Source: CAVSUZ01 sp963791885 (GTDB taxonomy: Bacteria > Pseudomonadota > Alphaproteobacteria > Acetobacterales > Acetobacteraceae). Taken from it: DNA of 64,000 nucleotides. The stretch's first letter is position 1. Every line of letters starts with the position of its first letter. Under the pieces are notes generated by a model, which saw only the letters and a list, made by a program, of their open reading frames with translations, searched no databases and was not told the origin of the DNA. The stretch covers positions 2,232,001 to 2,296,000 of the forward strand of contig CAWBUL010000005.1 of the NCBI GenBank assembly GCA_963791885.1. Direction: 5' to 3'. Of the stretch, positions 16,448-24,529 are shown piece after piece. Position numbers and translations under genes: made by a program.

Positions 16448-17437
16448 CTAGCCAACTGCCGGGGTGTCTTCGGTTCCACCAATCCGCCGATAGGTCAGCC
16501 GCTTGCCGTTCATGGCGCGGGTGGCGATCAGCGCGCGGTCGTGGTCATCAACCCCGAGCTTGGCGCGGTTGCTGTAGCGGAAGGTGAATTCGTCCAGATA
16601 GCGTTGCAGGTGTTGCTCGCCGCAATGCTGATACACCCCGGTCATGCCGCGCTTAAAGATGCCGAAGAAGCCTTCAACCGTATTCGTGGTCACGTCCCCA
16701 CGCGCGTATTCCTTGGCGGAGTGGTTCACAGTCTGATGTGAGCGGAACTCCTCGCCAACCGCCGTGTACAGCGGGCTTTCGTCCGTTTGCAGGTGGCTCT
16801 TGCGATCCGCGTTGCGGACCAAGGCTTCGCGGATGTTCTTCGCGGTCACGACGGGCATGGCGATCGCACGGGCATCGCCACCACGCTCTACCAGGGCGAA
16901 GATCGGGCGCTTCTCCGCCGCTTTGCCCTTCTTGATATAGGGACGGCCGCGACGGTTCTTGCTCGGCTGCGGAATTTCCTTCTTGCCGTGATAGGCTTCG
17001 TCCGCCTCAATTACGCGACCATGGCCGCCAAGTGGCGCGGGGTTCTGCTCTGCCATTGCTTCACGGATGCGGTGCGCCATGAACCAAGCCGTTTTGTAGG
17101 TCACGCCCAAGGTGCGATGTAGCTGGTGCGCCGACATGCCCTTCTTGCTGGCGGTCATCAGCCGGATCGCAAGAACCCACTTCGGCAACGGGACATGACT
17201 GCGCTCCATGACCGAGCCGGTCAGGACCGTAAACTGTCCACGGCAATCAGGGCAGTGAAACAAGCCGGGACGGTGCGGCTGTCCCTTCTTCTGACGCTCC
17301 GGAACCGACTCCATCCGAGCGGGGCGCGTGCCGCCGCAATGTGGGCAGAAAACGCCTGATGGCCAGCGCGCCGCCTCAAGCCACTCGCGGGCCTTCTCTA
17401 CGTCGTGGAACTCGGGGGCGGTGAGGTCGAAACCCAT
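16448..17437 (-). CDS. IS1595-family (ISXO2-like) transposase, element 1
   Basis: 329-aa DDE-type transposase. An N-terminal zinc ribbon (FCPHCGG ... FHCPDCRG) precedes the catalytic core with IEADEAYHGKKE, LQTDESPLY and NTVEGFFGIFKRG, the IS1595/ISXO2 signatures. It reads outward from the inner end of element 1. It is clearly homologous to, but substantially different from, the transposase of element 2 (many substitutions and a longer zinc-ribbon loop), so the two elements are separate lineages rather than a recent duplication. The frame is intact. Confidence 0.95.
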   Translation of the reverse strand: MGFDLTAPEFHDVEKAREWLEAARWPSGVFCPHCGGTRPARMESVPERQKKGQPHRPGLFHCPDCRGQFTVLTGSVMERSHVPLPKWVLAIRLMTASKKGMSAHQLHRTLGVTYKTAWFMAHRIREAMAEQNPAPLGGHGRVIEADEAYHGKKEIPQPSKNRRGRPYIKKGKAAEKRPIFALVERGGDARAIAMPVVTAKNIREALVRNADRKSHLQTDESPLYTAVGEEFRSHQTVNHSAKEYARGDVTTNTVEGFFGIFKRGMTGVYQHCGEQHLQRYLDEFTFRYSNRAKLGVDDHDRALIATRAMNGKRLTYRRIGGTEDTPAVG

Positions 17438-17484
17438 GGGGAAGCGTCCTTTCTGGGTTCGTTCTTACCTCACGCGCTTCGCTT

Positions 17485-17530
17485 TGTCAAAGGGATGAAT
17501 GGGAGAATATTCCTAGTTATCCCTTTGACA
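17485..17530. repeat. Palindromic junction between the two IS1595 elements
   Basis: The inner repeats of both elements meet here: TGTCAAAGGGATGAATG (17485-17501), then GGAGAATATTCC (17502-17513), then TAGTTATCCCTTTGACA (17514-17530), together a near-palindrome. The central 12-mer recurs with one change as GGAAAATATTCC at the two outer ends (14658-14669 and 20287-20298). The junction also separates the divergent transposase genes and probably contains their promoters. Confidence 0.85.
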
Positions 17531-17560
17531 TAGCCATTCGGAGTTGTTATAAAACGACTC

Positions 17561-18508
17561 ATGTCCACCGACCTGACCGACCCGATCTTTCATGACGAAG
17601 CCGCCGCCCGGAAGCACATGGAGGCTATCCGGTGGCCGAATGGCCCGTTCTGCCCTCACTGTGGAGCGGTTAAGGGCATCACGCGGCTTGAGGGCGAGTC
17701 GCACCGGGCCGGTTTGCATCAGTGCAACAATTGCCGGGGCCACTTCACGGTCACGAATGGCACTGTCATGGAGCGCAGCCATATCCCGATGAGCAAGTGG
17801 GTTCTGGGCTTTCACCTGATGGCCGCGAGCAAGAAGGGCATCAGCGCCCATCAGCTGCACCGCATGCTGCACATTACATACAAGGCCGCTTGGTTCATGG
17901 CCCATCGCATTCGCGAAGCGATGCGTGATGAGAACCCGCCGCCGCTGGGTGGCGAGGGCAGCGTAATCGAGGCTGACGAAGCGTACTTCGGCAAGAAGGA
18001 AATCCCGCAGCCGAGCAAAAATCGTCGCGGTCAGCCCTACATCAAGAAGGGCAAGGCTGCCGAAAAGCGCCCGATCTTCGCCTTAGTGGAGCGTGGCGGC
18101 GAGGCGCGTGCCTTCTCAATGCCCGTCGTGACCGCGAAAAACCTTCGCGAAGCTATGGTCCGCAACGTAGATCGTAAGAGCCGCCTGCATACCGATGAGA
18201 GCCAGCTTTACGTTGAGGTTGGCGAGGAATTCCGTCGCCACGAGACGGTCAATCACTCTGCCAAGGAGTATTTCCGAGACGGCGTGACCACGAACACGGT
18301 TGAAGGCTTCTTCGGCGTGTTCAAGCGCGGCATGCGCGGCGTGTATCAGCACTGTGGCGAGCAACACCTGCAACGCTACCTGGACGAATTCACCTTCCGC
18401 TACAACACGCGCGCTCGGTTCGATATCGAGGACGATGAGCGAGCCGCAATGGCGATGCGGGCGGCGGAAGGCAAGCGGTTAACCTATCAGGGATCTAAAG
18501 CGGCCTAA
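17561..18508 (+). CDS. IS1595-family (ISXO2-like) transposase, element 2
   Basis: 315-aa transposase with zinc ribbon FCPHCGA ... HQCNNCRG and catalytic segments IEADEAYFGKKE, LHTDESQLY and NTVEGFFGVFKRG. It starts at ATG 17561, just inside the inner inverted repeat. No disruption is visible, so both elements could move themselves. Compared with the element 1 transposase, the core from SKNRRG to FRYN is highly similar, while the N-terminal ribbon and the C-terminal tail differ. Confidence 0.95.
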   Translation: MSTDLTDPIFHDEAAARKHMEAIRWPNGPFCPHCGAVKGITRLEGESHRAGLHQCNNCRGHFTVTNGTVMERSHIPMSKWVLGFHLMAASKKGISAHQLHRMLHITYKAAWFMAHRIREAMRDENPPPLGGEGSVIEADEAYFGKKEIPQPSKNRRGQPYIKKGKAAEKRPIFALVERGGEARAFSMPVVTAKNLREAMVRNVDRKSRLHTDESQLYVEVGEEFRRHETVNHSAKEYFRDGVTTNTVEGFFGVFKRGMRGVYQHCGEQHLQRYLDEFTFRYNTRARFDIEDDERAAMAMRAAEGKRLTYQGSKAA

Positions 18509-18562
18509 GACCCCGAGGCAGCTTGCCCGAGCTTTCTTGGCTTGGAAGCGTACGCGCGGTCT

Positions 18563-19186
18563 CTAATCTAGAACAATCCGTTCACCTGGATGTTTGGCGC
18601 ATATATTCGCCGCGATAGCTAGATCTGAGGCGACTCGCTGGTAATCGCGGGCTGCGACGGAGGCGGCCATTCCGTCATTAAGAAATGCCATCCCAGCGGC
18701 GAAACCCGCTCGCATACCTACGGAAAGAAACACAGGGATACGCGCATCTACACACGCCGCTACAAATGTAACGAGCGGTTCCCACTGGACGGTGTCCAGT
18801 GACCAGATGCTGAGTTTGACGGCTTCCTGGGAACCATAACTCGCTGGAATCTCTAAGGAATGGGAAAACTCCATTAAGACCCCACACCGATCGGGGCGCC
18901 ATGAATCATCTAGCTTGGACGATTTCCTCCATCCACAGTACCAATTTCGACAGACTGCTGGCCTGTGGTTGTAGATGCCGCAGCCAGCACCTTCCTCAGC
19001 GTGCTTACAGAGTATCCCTGGAAGCTTTTTTAGCTCCGAAGAGATAATCGTTAGTGATTTGCAGCAGACGGTACAACCACCGCAGTTCCGGCCTGGGACT
19101 AGATTGGCTGCTTGTGAAGATGATGGAGGATTCTTTGGCTGCCTTTTGAGCGGCGGCCAAAAAAGCTGGATCAAGTTCCGAAACAT
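18563..19186 (-). CDS. YkgJ-family cysteine-cluster protein, cargo of element 2
   Basis: 207-aa protein with the YkgJ-type cluster: NCGGCTVCCKSL near residue 35, LCKHAEEGAGCGIYNHRPAVC, then NWYCGW. This family (putative Zn- or Fe-S-chelating) is widespread and its biochemical function is unknown. The C-terminal half has no motif I recognise. It stands where element 1 carries its toxin-antitoxin pair, next to the transposase, so it is the exchangeable cargo of element 2. An in-frame ATG at 19186 is taken as start. Confidence 0.75.
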   Translation of the reverse strand: MFRNLIQLFWPPLKRQPKNPPSSSQAANLVPGRNCGGCTVCCKSLTIISSELKKLPGILCKHAEEGAGCGIYNHRPAVCRNWYCGWRKSSKLDDSWRPDRCGVLMEFSHSLEIPASYGSQEAVKLSIWSLDTVQWEPLVTFVAACVDARIPVFLSVGMRAGFAAGMAFLNDGMAASVAARDYQRVASDLAIAANICAKHPGERIVLD

Positions 19187-19345
19187 TCATGATCTGCCGA
19201 TCTGATGTGGTGTAAAACAAGATGACGCGTACCCCTAATCTGTGCTACATGCCGTCGCACAGTCAGACGCATACACCGTCTCCGGACGCTGGGGCCTTCA
19301 CCCCCAACGCCAGCACACAACATAGCAGGGTTCCCTAAATCGGCG

Positions 19346-19531
19346 CTACGGCGCCGACTTCTTTTTCTGCGGCCCTTCTATGGGTGCCTGGGGCAGATTC
19401 GACTTCTCCTTCCGCTTCTGCCTATGTTGCGGGGGCGTGTTGAGCGCCCGCCGCAACGCTTCGTCGCGGCGCTCGGCTATTTTCAGGGGATCGTCAGGTG
19501 GCTTCTCGCCGTTCTCAGGTGAACCGGTCAC
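19346..19531 (-). CDS. Small cargo protein B' of IS1595 element 2 (ALNTPPQ motif)
   Basis: About 61 aa if started at GTG 19531 (an ATG at 19573 would add 14 residues and overlap the HEPN-like gene further). A charged helix LKIAERRDEALRRALNTPPQ is followed by a Lys/Gln/Pro-rich tail. It has the same type and position as small protein B of element 1: a divergent neighbour of the HEPN-like gene. Its stop codon lies in a GC-rich hairpin (CGGCGCCGTAGCGCCG), which may serve as its terminator. Confidence 0.55.
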   Translation of the reverse strand: MTGSPENGEKPPDDPLKIAERRDEALRRALNTPPQHRQKRKEKSNLPQAPIEGPQKKKSAP

Positions 19532-20196
19532 TACAAAACCTCCTTGCCCAACGCCCACGTCCAGATGCGGCATTCAAGACTATAGATGATCTTGAGCGGC
19601 AGCTTTTAGCAGGGTCCACCGATCACCGCGCAATGGTTCTTATAGGCTCGGCTCTCGTGGAATCGTTTCTCGAAGAAGTTATCCTTGTGCAATGCACAAG
19701 GAAGTTCGACCGCGATTGGAGAGGGCGATTGTTCGGTGCCGGCCCGGAGGGCCAAGCAGTTCAAGGCTTTTATGGTAAGATACTGCTCGCCCACGCTCTG
19801 GGCATCTATAACACTGCATTTTTTGAGGACCTGGACCGGATCAGGCGCATCCGGAACGCTTTTGCGCACACTCACAAACCGCTCAGCCTTAACTCATCCT
19901 TCCTGAAAACAGCGTGCGATTTCCACTGTCTCAATGAGAACTTAGGGGGGATTGATCCGACCGTACGATATTCTAAGCCCGGTCCCCCTCATCGGTTCTT
20001 GGAAGCGGTGGGCCTTATAAGTGTAGTCCTTTCCACCCTCGCCGAAAAAAATCGCCGTTTCCGTCCCCGTGCTAGGAGGAATTCGACTTGGGTTTATGCC
20101 GAGCCGCCTCCATCGCCTGGTAAATCCAAACAGCCAAATCAACGCAATCGGCGACGCGCGAGTCAAACGACCGCGCCACCTTCGCGCCAGCCCTAA
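19498..20196 (+). CDS. HEPN/MltR-like protein, cargo of IS1595 element 2
   Basis: 232-aa protein resembling the MltR/HEPN-like superfamily. TIDDLERQLLAGSTDHRAMVLIGSALVES starts a helical bundle, GKILLAHALGIYNTAFFEDL follows, and IRRIRNAFAHTH contains R119-N-x3-H124, the RX4-6H motif characteristic of HEPN ribonucleases. The C-terminal ~50 residues are basic and Pro-rich. The start is GTG 19498 or a nearby in-frame GTG. It is divergent from small gene B' and convergent with small gene A', whose 3' end it overlaps by 125 bp. An RNA-cleaving or toxin role is inference from the motif and layout. Confidence 0.68.
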   Translation: MASRRSQVNRSLQNLLAQRPRPDAAFKTIDDLERQLLAGSTDHRAMVLIGSALVESFLEEVILVQCTRKFDRDWRGRLFGAGPEGQAVQGFYGKILLAHALGIYNTAFFEDLDRIRRIRNAFAHTHKPLSLNSSFLKTACDFHCLNENLGGIDPTVRYSKPGPPHRFLEAVGLISVVLSTLAEKNRRFRPRARRNSTWVYAEPPPSPGKSKQPNQRNRRRASQTTAPPSRQP

Positions 20197-20257
20197 TCAT
20201 CTCCTCCGTTACCTCGATTTCGTCTGCCGGCCTGTCACGCGGTATTAGAGTACTCAT
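20072..20257 (-). CDS. Small cargo protein A' of IS1595 element 2
   Basis: 61-aa protein starting 12 bp inside the outer inverted repeat. It has PRDRPADEIEVTEEMIRAG, then a helix with DCVDLAVWIYQAMEAA, and a short Lys/Asn/Ser tail. It occupies the same place and relative orientation as small gene A of element 1 and shares an RDRP phrase near the N-terminus, although overall similarity is low. Convergent overlap with the HEPN-like gene suggests joint control. Confidence 0.55.
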   Translation of the reverse strand: MSTLIPRDRPADEIEVTEEMIRAGAKVARSFDSRVADCVDLAVWIYQAMEAARHKPKSNSS

Positions 20258-20286
20258 TCCGACCTGCTATGTCAAAGGGATAATTA

Positions 20287-20298
20287 GGAAAATATTCC
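20287..20298. repeat. Outer copy of the 12-bp direct repeat flanking the IS1595 pair
   Basis: GGAAAATATTCC here is identical to 14658-14669. Together they bracket the whole 5.6-kb double element and contain the 8-bp core AAAATATT. The base run on the right (GTATTATCTGG) itself resembles the start of an inverted repeat, so the original target may have been a decayed end of a related element. Confidence 0.75.
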
Positions 20299-20577
20299 GT
20301 ATTATCTGGATGCCGCCGCAACTTCCTTGGAGTATGGCGGACACGAGGACGCCATGAGCGCAACTGCGGAGTTGCACTCTGGCCCGACCCCATGACGCAA
20401 ATGCCCCAATCGCGCGATCTCGACGAGCGCGAACGAAGAGGGACAGGTGAGGAGCGAGCGCCGGTGATGAGGTGGGACCGAACACCCCAATTATGTCAAA
20501 CACCGACTTGGCCCGTGAAAGTTCCGAGATTGCAAGTATGATGGCTGCTGCTCGCCTCTCGCGAGGGGTTCGTCGCT
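20299..20577. other. Flank of the IS1595 pair, no convincing gene
   Basis: 279 bp between the outer repeat and the DUF3800 gene. A 30-codon frame at 20495-20587 beginning ATGTCAAACACC overlaps the start of the DUF3800 gene, but I cannot support it as a gene. A second TGTCAAA at about 20497 echoes the element ends without the rest of the repeat. Confidence 0.4.
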
Positions 20578-21054
20578 GTGTTTGAGGTCTACATTGACGA
20601 ATCCGGTGTTCATGCTGGATCGCGGGTCGTCACAGTAGCTGCCTATTTGGCGCGCCCCGAGCAATGGGCAGCTTTCACCGAAGAATGGTTACGAGAGATC
20701 GCTCCCATAAAGGTCTATCACGCCGCCGATGCGGCTGGGTGTCACGGCGAATTTCAGGGCTGGACTCAAGAGCGCGTTGCAGAAGCGGCAAAGCGGGCAC
20801 TCCCGATCATTCCCAAGCACACGCTCGGGGCGGTTGCAGCAGGAATCCAGTTGGAAGACTACGAGGCGGCGCTAAAGGAAAAACCCCATCTTCGTCCGCT
20901 TCTCGGTGAACCCTATGGCGCTTGCCTTCGTCGCCTTCTTTTGGTCGGGCGCTCCGATGAACCGCTTGAATGCCTGATCCAAAGCATCAGGCAATTCATC
21001 CGCCTCGGCTTCGGTCACCCGCTCAACGAAGCGGCGGCACTCGCCTGGGTTTGA
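20578..21054 (+). CDS. DUF3800-family protein, C-terminally truncated
   Basis: Starts at GTG 20578 with GAGGGG upstream. MFEVYIDESGVHAG is the typical DUF3800 opening with its conserved Asp-Glu, followed by VVTVAAYLA and a helical middle. DUF3800 proteins have an RNase H-like fold and usually run well past 200 residues, with further acidic residues near the end. Here the frame stops at 158 aa after a stretch (GRSDEPLECLIQSIRQF) with no family look. I infer loss of the C-terminal part by a rearrangement near 20930 or a frameshift. Next to mobile DNA, it may be a remnant. Confidence 0.6.
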   Translation: MFEVYIDESGVHAGSRVVTVAAYLARPEQWAAFTEEWLREIAPIKVYHAADAAGCHGEFQGWTQERVAEAAKRALPIIPKHTLGAVAAGIQLEDYEAALKEKPHLRPLLGEPYGACLRRLLLVGRSDEPLECLIQSIRQFIRLGFGHPLNEAAALAWV

Positions 21055-21077
21055 CGTCAGGCGCGGCGCAAATGTTC

Positions 21078-23498
21078 TTAATCCTCTACCGCCGCCCGGA
21101 TCAGCACCTCCCGCTTGCCCACATGATTCGCCGGCCCGACCACTCCCTCTTTCTCCATCTGCTCGATCAACTTCGCCGCGCGGTTGTACCCAATATTCAA
21201 ATGCCGCTGCACAAAGCTCGTGGACGCCTTCCCTTCCCGAGCCACCAGCGCGACTGCCGACTCATACAACCCCTTCTCTCCCCCATCCGCGCCCGCAAAC
21301 CCCGGCAACGGAGCCACACCGTCATCATCCTCCGCCTCCGTGACCAACTCCACATACGCCGGCTCACCCTGCTCGCGCAGGAACTCCACCACCTTCTCCA
21401 CCTCGGTGTCCGACACGAACGGGCCGTGCACGCGCGTAATCCGCCCGCCGCCCGCCATGTATAGCATATCCCCCTGCCCCAGCAGTTGCTCCGCCCCCTG
21501 CTCGCCCAGGATGGTGCGAGAGTTCGAACTTGCTGATCACCTGGAAGCTGATGCGCGTCGGGAAGTTGGCCTTGATCGTGCCGGTGATCACATCCACCGA
21601 CGGACGCTGCGTCGCCATGATCACATGAATACCCGCAGCACGCGCCATCTGCGCCAGACGCTGCACCGCCGCCTCGATATCCTTCCCGGCCACCATCATC
21701 AGGTCGGCCATTTCATCCACAACCACCACAATGAACGGCAGAGACTCCAAGGTCAGCGGCTGCTCCTCGAATGTCGGACGGCCGGTATCCGGATCGAACC
21801 CGGTCTGCACCCGGCGGGTAATCACCTCCCCCTTCGCCCGAGCATCCGCCACGCGATCGTTGTACCCGCCGATATTGCGCACCCCGAGCTGAACTCATCG
21901 CCCGGTAGCGCCGCTCCATCTCCCGCACCGTCCATTTCAGTGCGGTCACCGCTTTCGCCGGCTCCGTCACCACCGGCGCCATCAGATGCGGGATGCCCTC
22001 GTACATCGACAATTCCAGCATTTTCGGATCGATCAGGATCAGCCGGCACTGATCCGGCGACAGGCGGTACAGCAGCGACAAAATCATCGCGTTGACGCCG
22101 ACCGATTTGCCCGAACCCGTCGTGCCCGCGATCATCAGATGCGGCATGCGCTGCAAATCAGCGACGATCGGCGCGCCGGAGATGTCCTTCCCCAACGTCA
22201 CCAGCAGCCGAGCCGAGTGACGCTGCACCTCGTCACTCGCCAGCAGTTCGGACAGGAACACCGTCTCCCGTTTCGCGTTCGGCACCTCGATGCCGATCAC
22301 GTTGCGGCCGGGCACGGTAGCGATGCGCACCGCCGTCACCGACAGGCTCCGCGCCACGTCGTCCGCCAGCCCGATCACCCTCGCGCTGCGAATGCCCGGC
22401 GCCGGTTCCAATTCGTACAGTGTCACCACCGGCCCGGGCCGGATCTCCACGATACTGCCCTGCACACCGTAATCGGACAGCACCGTCTCCAGCAGGCGCG
22501 CATTGGCCTCCAGCGCTTCGGCGCTCGGCCCGGAGCTGGCGCGCGCCGGCGCCGTATTCAGCAGCGTAACCGACGGGAACCGCCAGCCGGCCTCGGGCAG
22601 CGGCAGGCTCTCCTGCTTTGCGCGACGGGGCGGCGGGATTTGCTTGCGGGCATGGATCGTGGGCGCCGGCGCTGGGGGCACACTGACCGGCCGATCGACC
22701 GCCGGCTCTCGACGAACCTGCGCCCCCTCCTCCTCAGGCTCCTCCTCTCTCACCCGGCGCCGGAACAAGCGCGCAAACGGCACGGTGGCGCGGCCGGCGA
22801 AGCTCGCCGCACCCCACCCGGTCGAGAACGAGAATCGCGCCACCCGACCGATCGTGCCGGTTATCACGCGCCATTCTCCGCCCGAAAGGCCAAGCGCGAG
22901 CAGCAGCAAGGTGCTGGAGAACGCAGCCAGCAGGACCCAAAGCAGGACCGCGCCCGCGGGACCGAGCAGATCGCGCCCGGGCTGGAGCAGGGATGGGGCG
23001 AGCACACGACCGATCGCCCCGCCGGGACCCGCGGAACTGGGCCAGGTGACGGAAGCAAGGCGCGGCACCGCGGCAAGCGTCGCTCCGGCAAGCGGCGTCG
23101 CGGCAGCCATGACAGCCAGGCGAAGCCCAAGCCCGCCGACGCCCCGACGCGACGCGAGCCGCCACGCCCAGGCGAGCATCACGAGTGCCGGAAGCGCACC
23201 GAAGACACCGAACCCTTGCAGCAGCAGGTCGGCAGCAATGGCGCCGGCGGGTCCCGCCAGATTGGTTGCGGAGCGTGCCGTGGCCGTGTTGAGGCTCGGA
23301 TCCGCCGGATTGTAGCTCCCCAGTGCGATCAGCAGCGCGAGGCCAGCGCAGCCCAGTGCCAACCCGCTGCAGCTCCGCGGTGCGCCGCTGCATGAGGGAC
23401 CGGATGGCGGGAGAGACGATCCGCCGCGGGGCAGCGGCAGTACGGGCGGCGGCGGCCATGCGACTCCGTTGTCTGTCCTGTCGTCGGGCTTCCACCAT
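21078..23498 (-). CDS. ftsK: DNA translocase FtsK (three frameshifts)
   Basis: Chromosome-dimer segregation ATPase at the division septum. The N-terminal part has several membrane helices (GCAGLALLIALGSYN, LLLQGFGVFGALPALVMLAW and others) and a Pro/Arg-rich linker. The motor has Walker A TGSGKSVGVN and Walker B FIVVVVDEMADLMM, then IMATQRPSVDVITGTIKANFP. The C-terminal winged-helix gamma domain is SFVQRHLNIGYNRAAKLIEQM. The protein is spread over three frames, with breaks at a CCC at 23363-23365, near 21890 and at a TT at 21523-21524. Removing one base at each restores about 805 aa, a normal FtsK length. The essential function argues for sequencing errors rather than a dead gene. Confidence 0.9.
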
Positions 23499-23648
23499 AG
23501 AGCCGAACCCGTTGAGAGTCTTGCGCCTTTCGCTGTTTGGTCAGGCTAGTGGCACCCAGATCACAGACGCATTTGCGCCGCATCAAAACGTTGCACCGGC
23601 GTCGCCCCGGCGCTTGGATGCCCCGCGCTGGAATAGAGTAATGACGAG

Positions 23649-24527
23649 ATGAAATCGATCCGGATTGCCCTCTGCATGACGCTGGCACTCATCGCGGCCA
23701 CGGCCACGGCCGGCGATTGGGATGATATCTCCCGCAGCGCGATCTATCAGCTTGGCTATCCGGTTCAGTGGAACGGCCGCACCATCATCCTTGGCGCGCG
23801 TCTGCAGATTCCGATCGGCGCCAAAGGAAAAGTTCCCGCCGTGATCCTGATGCACGGCACCGGCGGCATTCGCTACAGCGGCGTGTATGATGCGGCCGCG
23901 TTGAACACCGCCGGGATCGCCACGCTGGAAGTGGACCAATGGGGCGGCCGCGGTCTGCCCGGCGGTGCGTCCAGCCGTCCCAAAGCGCTCGGCGACAACC
24001 TTCCTGATATCGGCGCCGCCTATCGCCCGCTCGCGTCCAGGCCGGACATCGATGCGTCCCGCATTGGGCTGTTCGGCGAATCAATGGGCGGGATCGAGAC
24101 ACTGCTGATGATGACCCGCCACGATAGCGATGGCATTCTCGGTCCGGGCGCGCATTTCCAGGCGGCGGTCGTGCTGTATCCCATCTGCTGGCTGTACAAT
24201 CACATGCCCGGGGCGGATTTCGGCGATCTCGTCGATGCCCCGATCCGCATTATGGTCGGCAGCGCAGACGACTATGATGGTGGCGGCGCTGCATGCCAGC
24301 AAATGATCAGCGAACTCGCCCCGGCAGATCGCGCACATCTCTCGCTCCGGGTGTTTCCCGGCGCGACGCGCATCTTCGACACGTTCACGCCGCCTTACGA
24401 ATTTAACGATCCCGGCGCCAACCGGCGAAAGGGGGGCGTTATCCATGTCCGCCCGGATCCGGAAGCACGCCAGCAGGCACGCGATGACCTGACCCAATTC
24501 TTCACCGCCGCTCTCAAACCGAGCTAA
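23649..24527 (+). CDS. Secreted dienelactone-hydrolase-family protein
   Basis: 292-aa alpha/beta-hydrolase with a signal peptide (first 21 residues, ending ATATAG). VILMHGTGGIRYSG is the oxyanion region and GLFGESMGG carries the nucleophile Ser; a late Asp in GSADDYDGGG and a His in the C-terminal VIHVRPD could complete the triad. It is probably an exported hydrolase of the DLH family acting on esters or lactones; the substrate is unknown. It is convergent with the kinase gene that follows, stops two bases apart. Confidence 0.78.
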   Translation: MKSIRIALCMTLALIAATATAGDWDDISRSAIYQLGYPVQWNGRTIILGARLQIPIGAKGKVPAVILMHGTGGIRYSGVYDAAALNTAGIATLEVDQWGGRGLPGGASSRPKALGDNLPDIGAAYRPLASRPDIDASRIGLFGESMGGIETLLMMTRHDSDGILGPGAHFQAAVVLYPICWLYNHMPGADFGDLVDAPIRIMVGSADDYDGGGAACQQMISELAPADRAHLSLRVFPGATRIFDTFTPPYEFNDPGANRRKGGVIHVRPDPEARQQARDDLTQFFTAALKPS

Positions 24528-24529
24528 AG

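Larger units (their letters stand above)
14668..17503 (-). mobile_element. IS1595-family cargo element 1
   Basis: About 2.84 kb. Terminal 17-bp repeats CGATTATCCCTTTGACA (14670-14686) and TGTCAAAGGGATGAATG (17485-17501) are inverted relative to each other. They are flanked by AAAATATT (14660-14667) and AGAATATT (17504-17511), a likely 8-bp target duplication with one later change. The exact outer boundary is ambiguous by a few bases because the flanks are palindromic (GGAAAATATTCC). It contains a zinc-ribbon IS1595 transposase at the inner end and five cargo genes: small gene A, a HEPN-like gene, small gene B, and a GNAT/DUF1778 toxin-antitoxin pair. Confidence 0.85.
17512..20288 (+). mobile_element. 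IS1595-family cargo element 2
   Basis: About 2.78 kb, oriented opposite to element 1. The inverted repeats TAGTTATCCCTTTGACA (17514-17530) and TGTCAAAGGGATAATTA (20270-20286) differ at one position when aligned. Flanking AGAATATT / AAAATATT (20289-20296) is the probable 8-bp duplication. Contents are a transposase at the inner end, then a YkgJ-type protein, small gene B', a HEPN-like gene and small gene A' at the outer end. This is the same core order as element 1 but with different variable cargo. Confidence 0.85.

Noticed and set aside
14658..20298. The IS1595 pair as a single composite transposon mobilising the genes between two IS copies
   Set aside because: The cargo lies inside each element's own inverted repeats, not between the elements, and the transposases are adjacent at the centre.
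20495..20587. 30-codon frame overlapping the DUF3800 start
   Set aside because: Too short, no family resemblance, and no second example in the window to support it.
21986..23395. 469-residue plus-strand frame opposite ftsK
   Set aside because: Low-complexity Arg/His/Gln content without motifs; FtsK on the minus strand explains the region.
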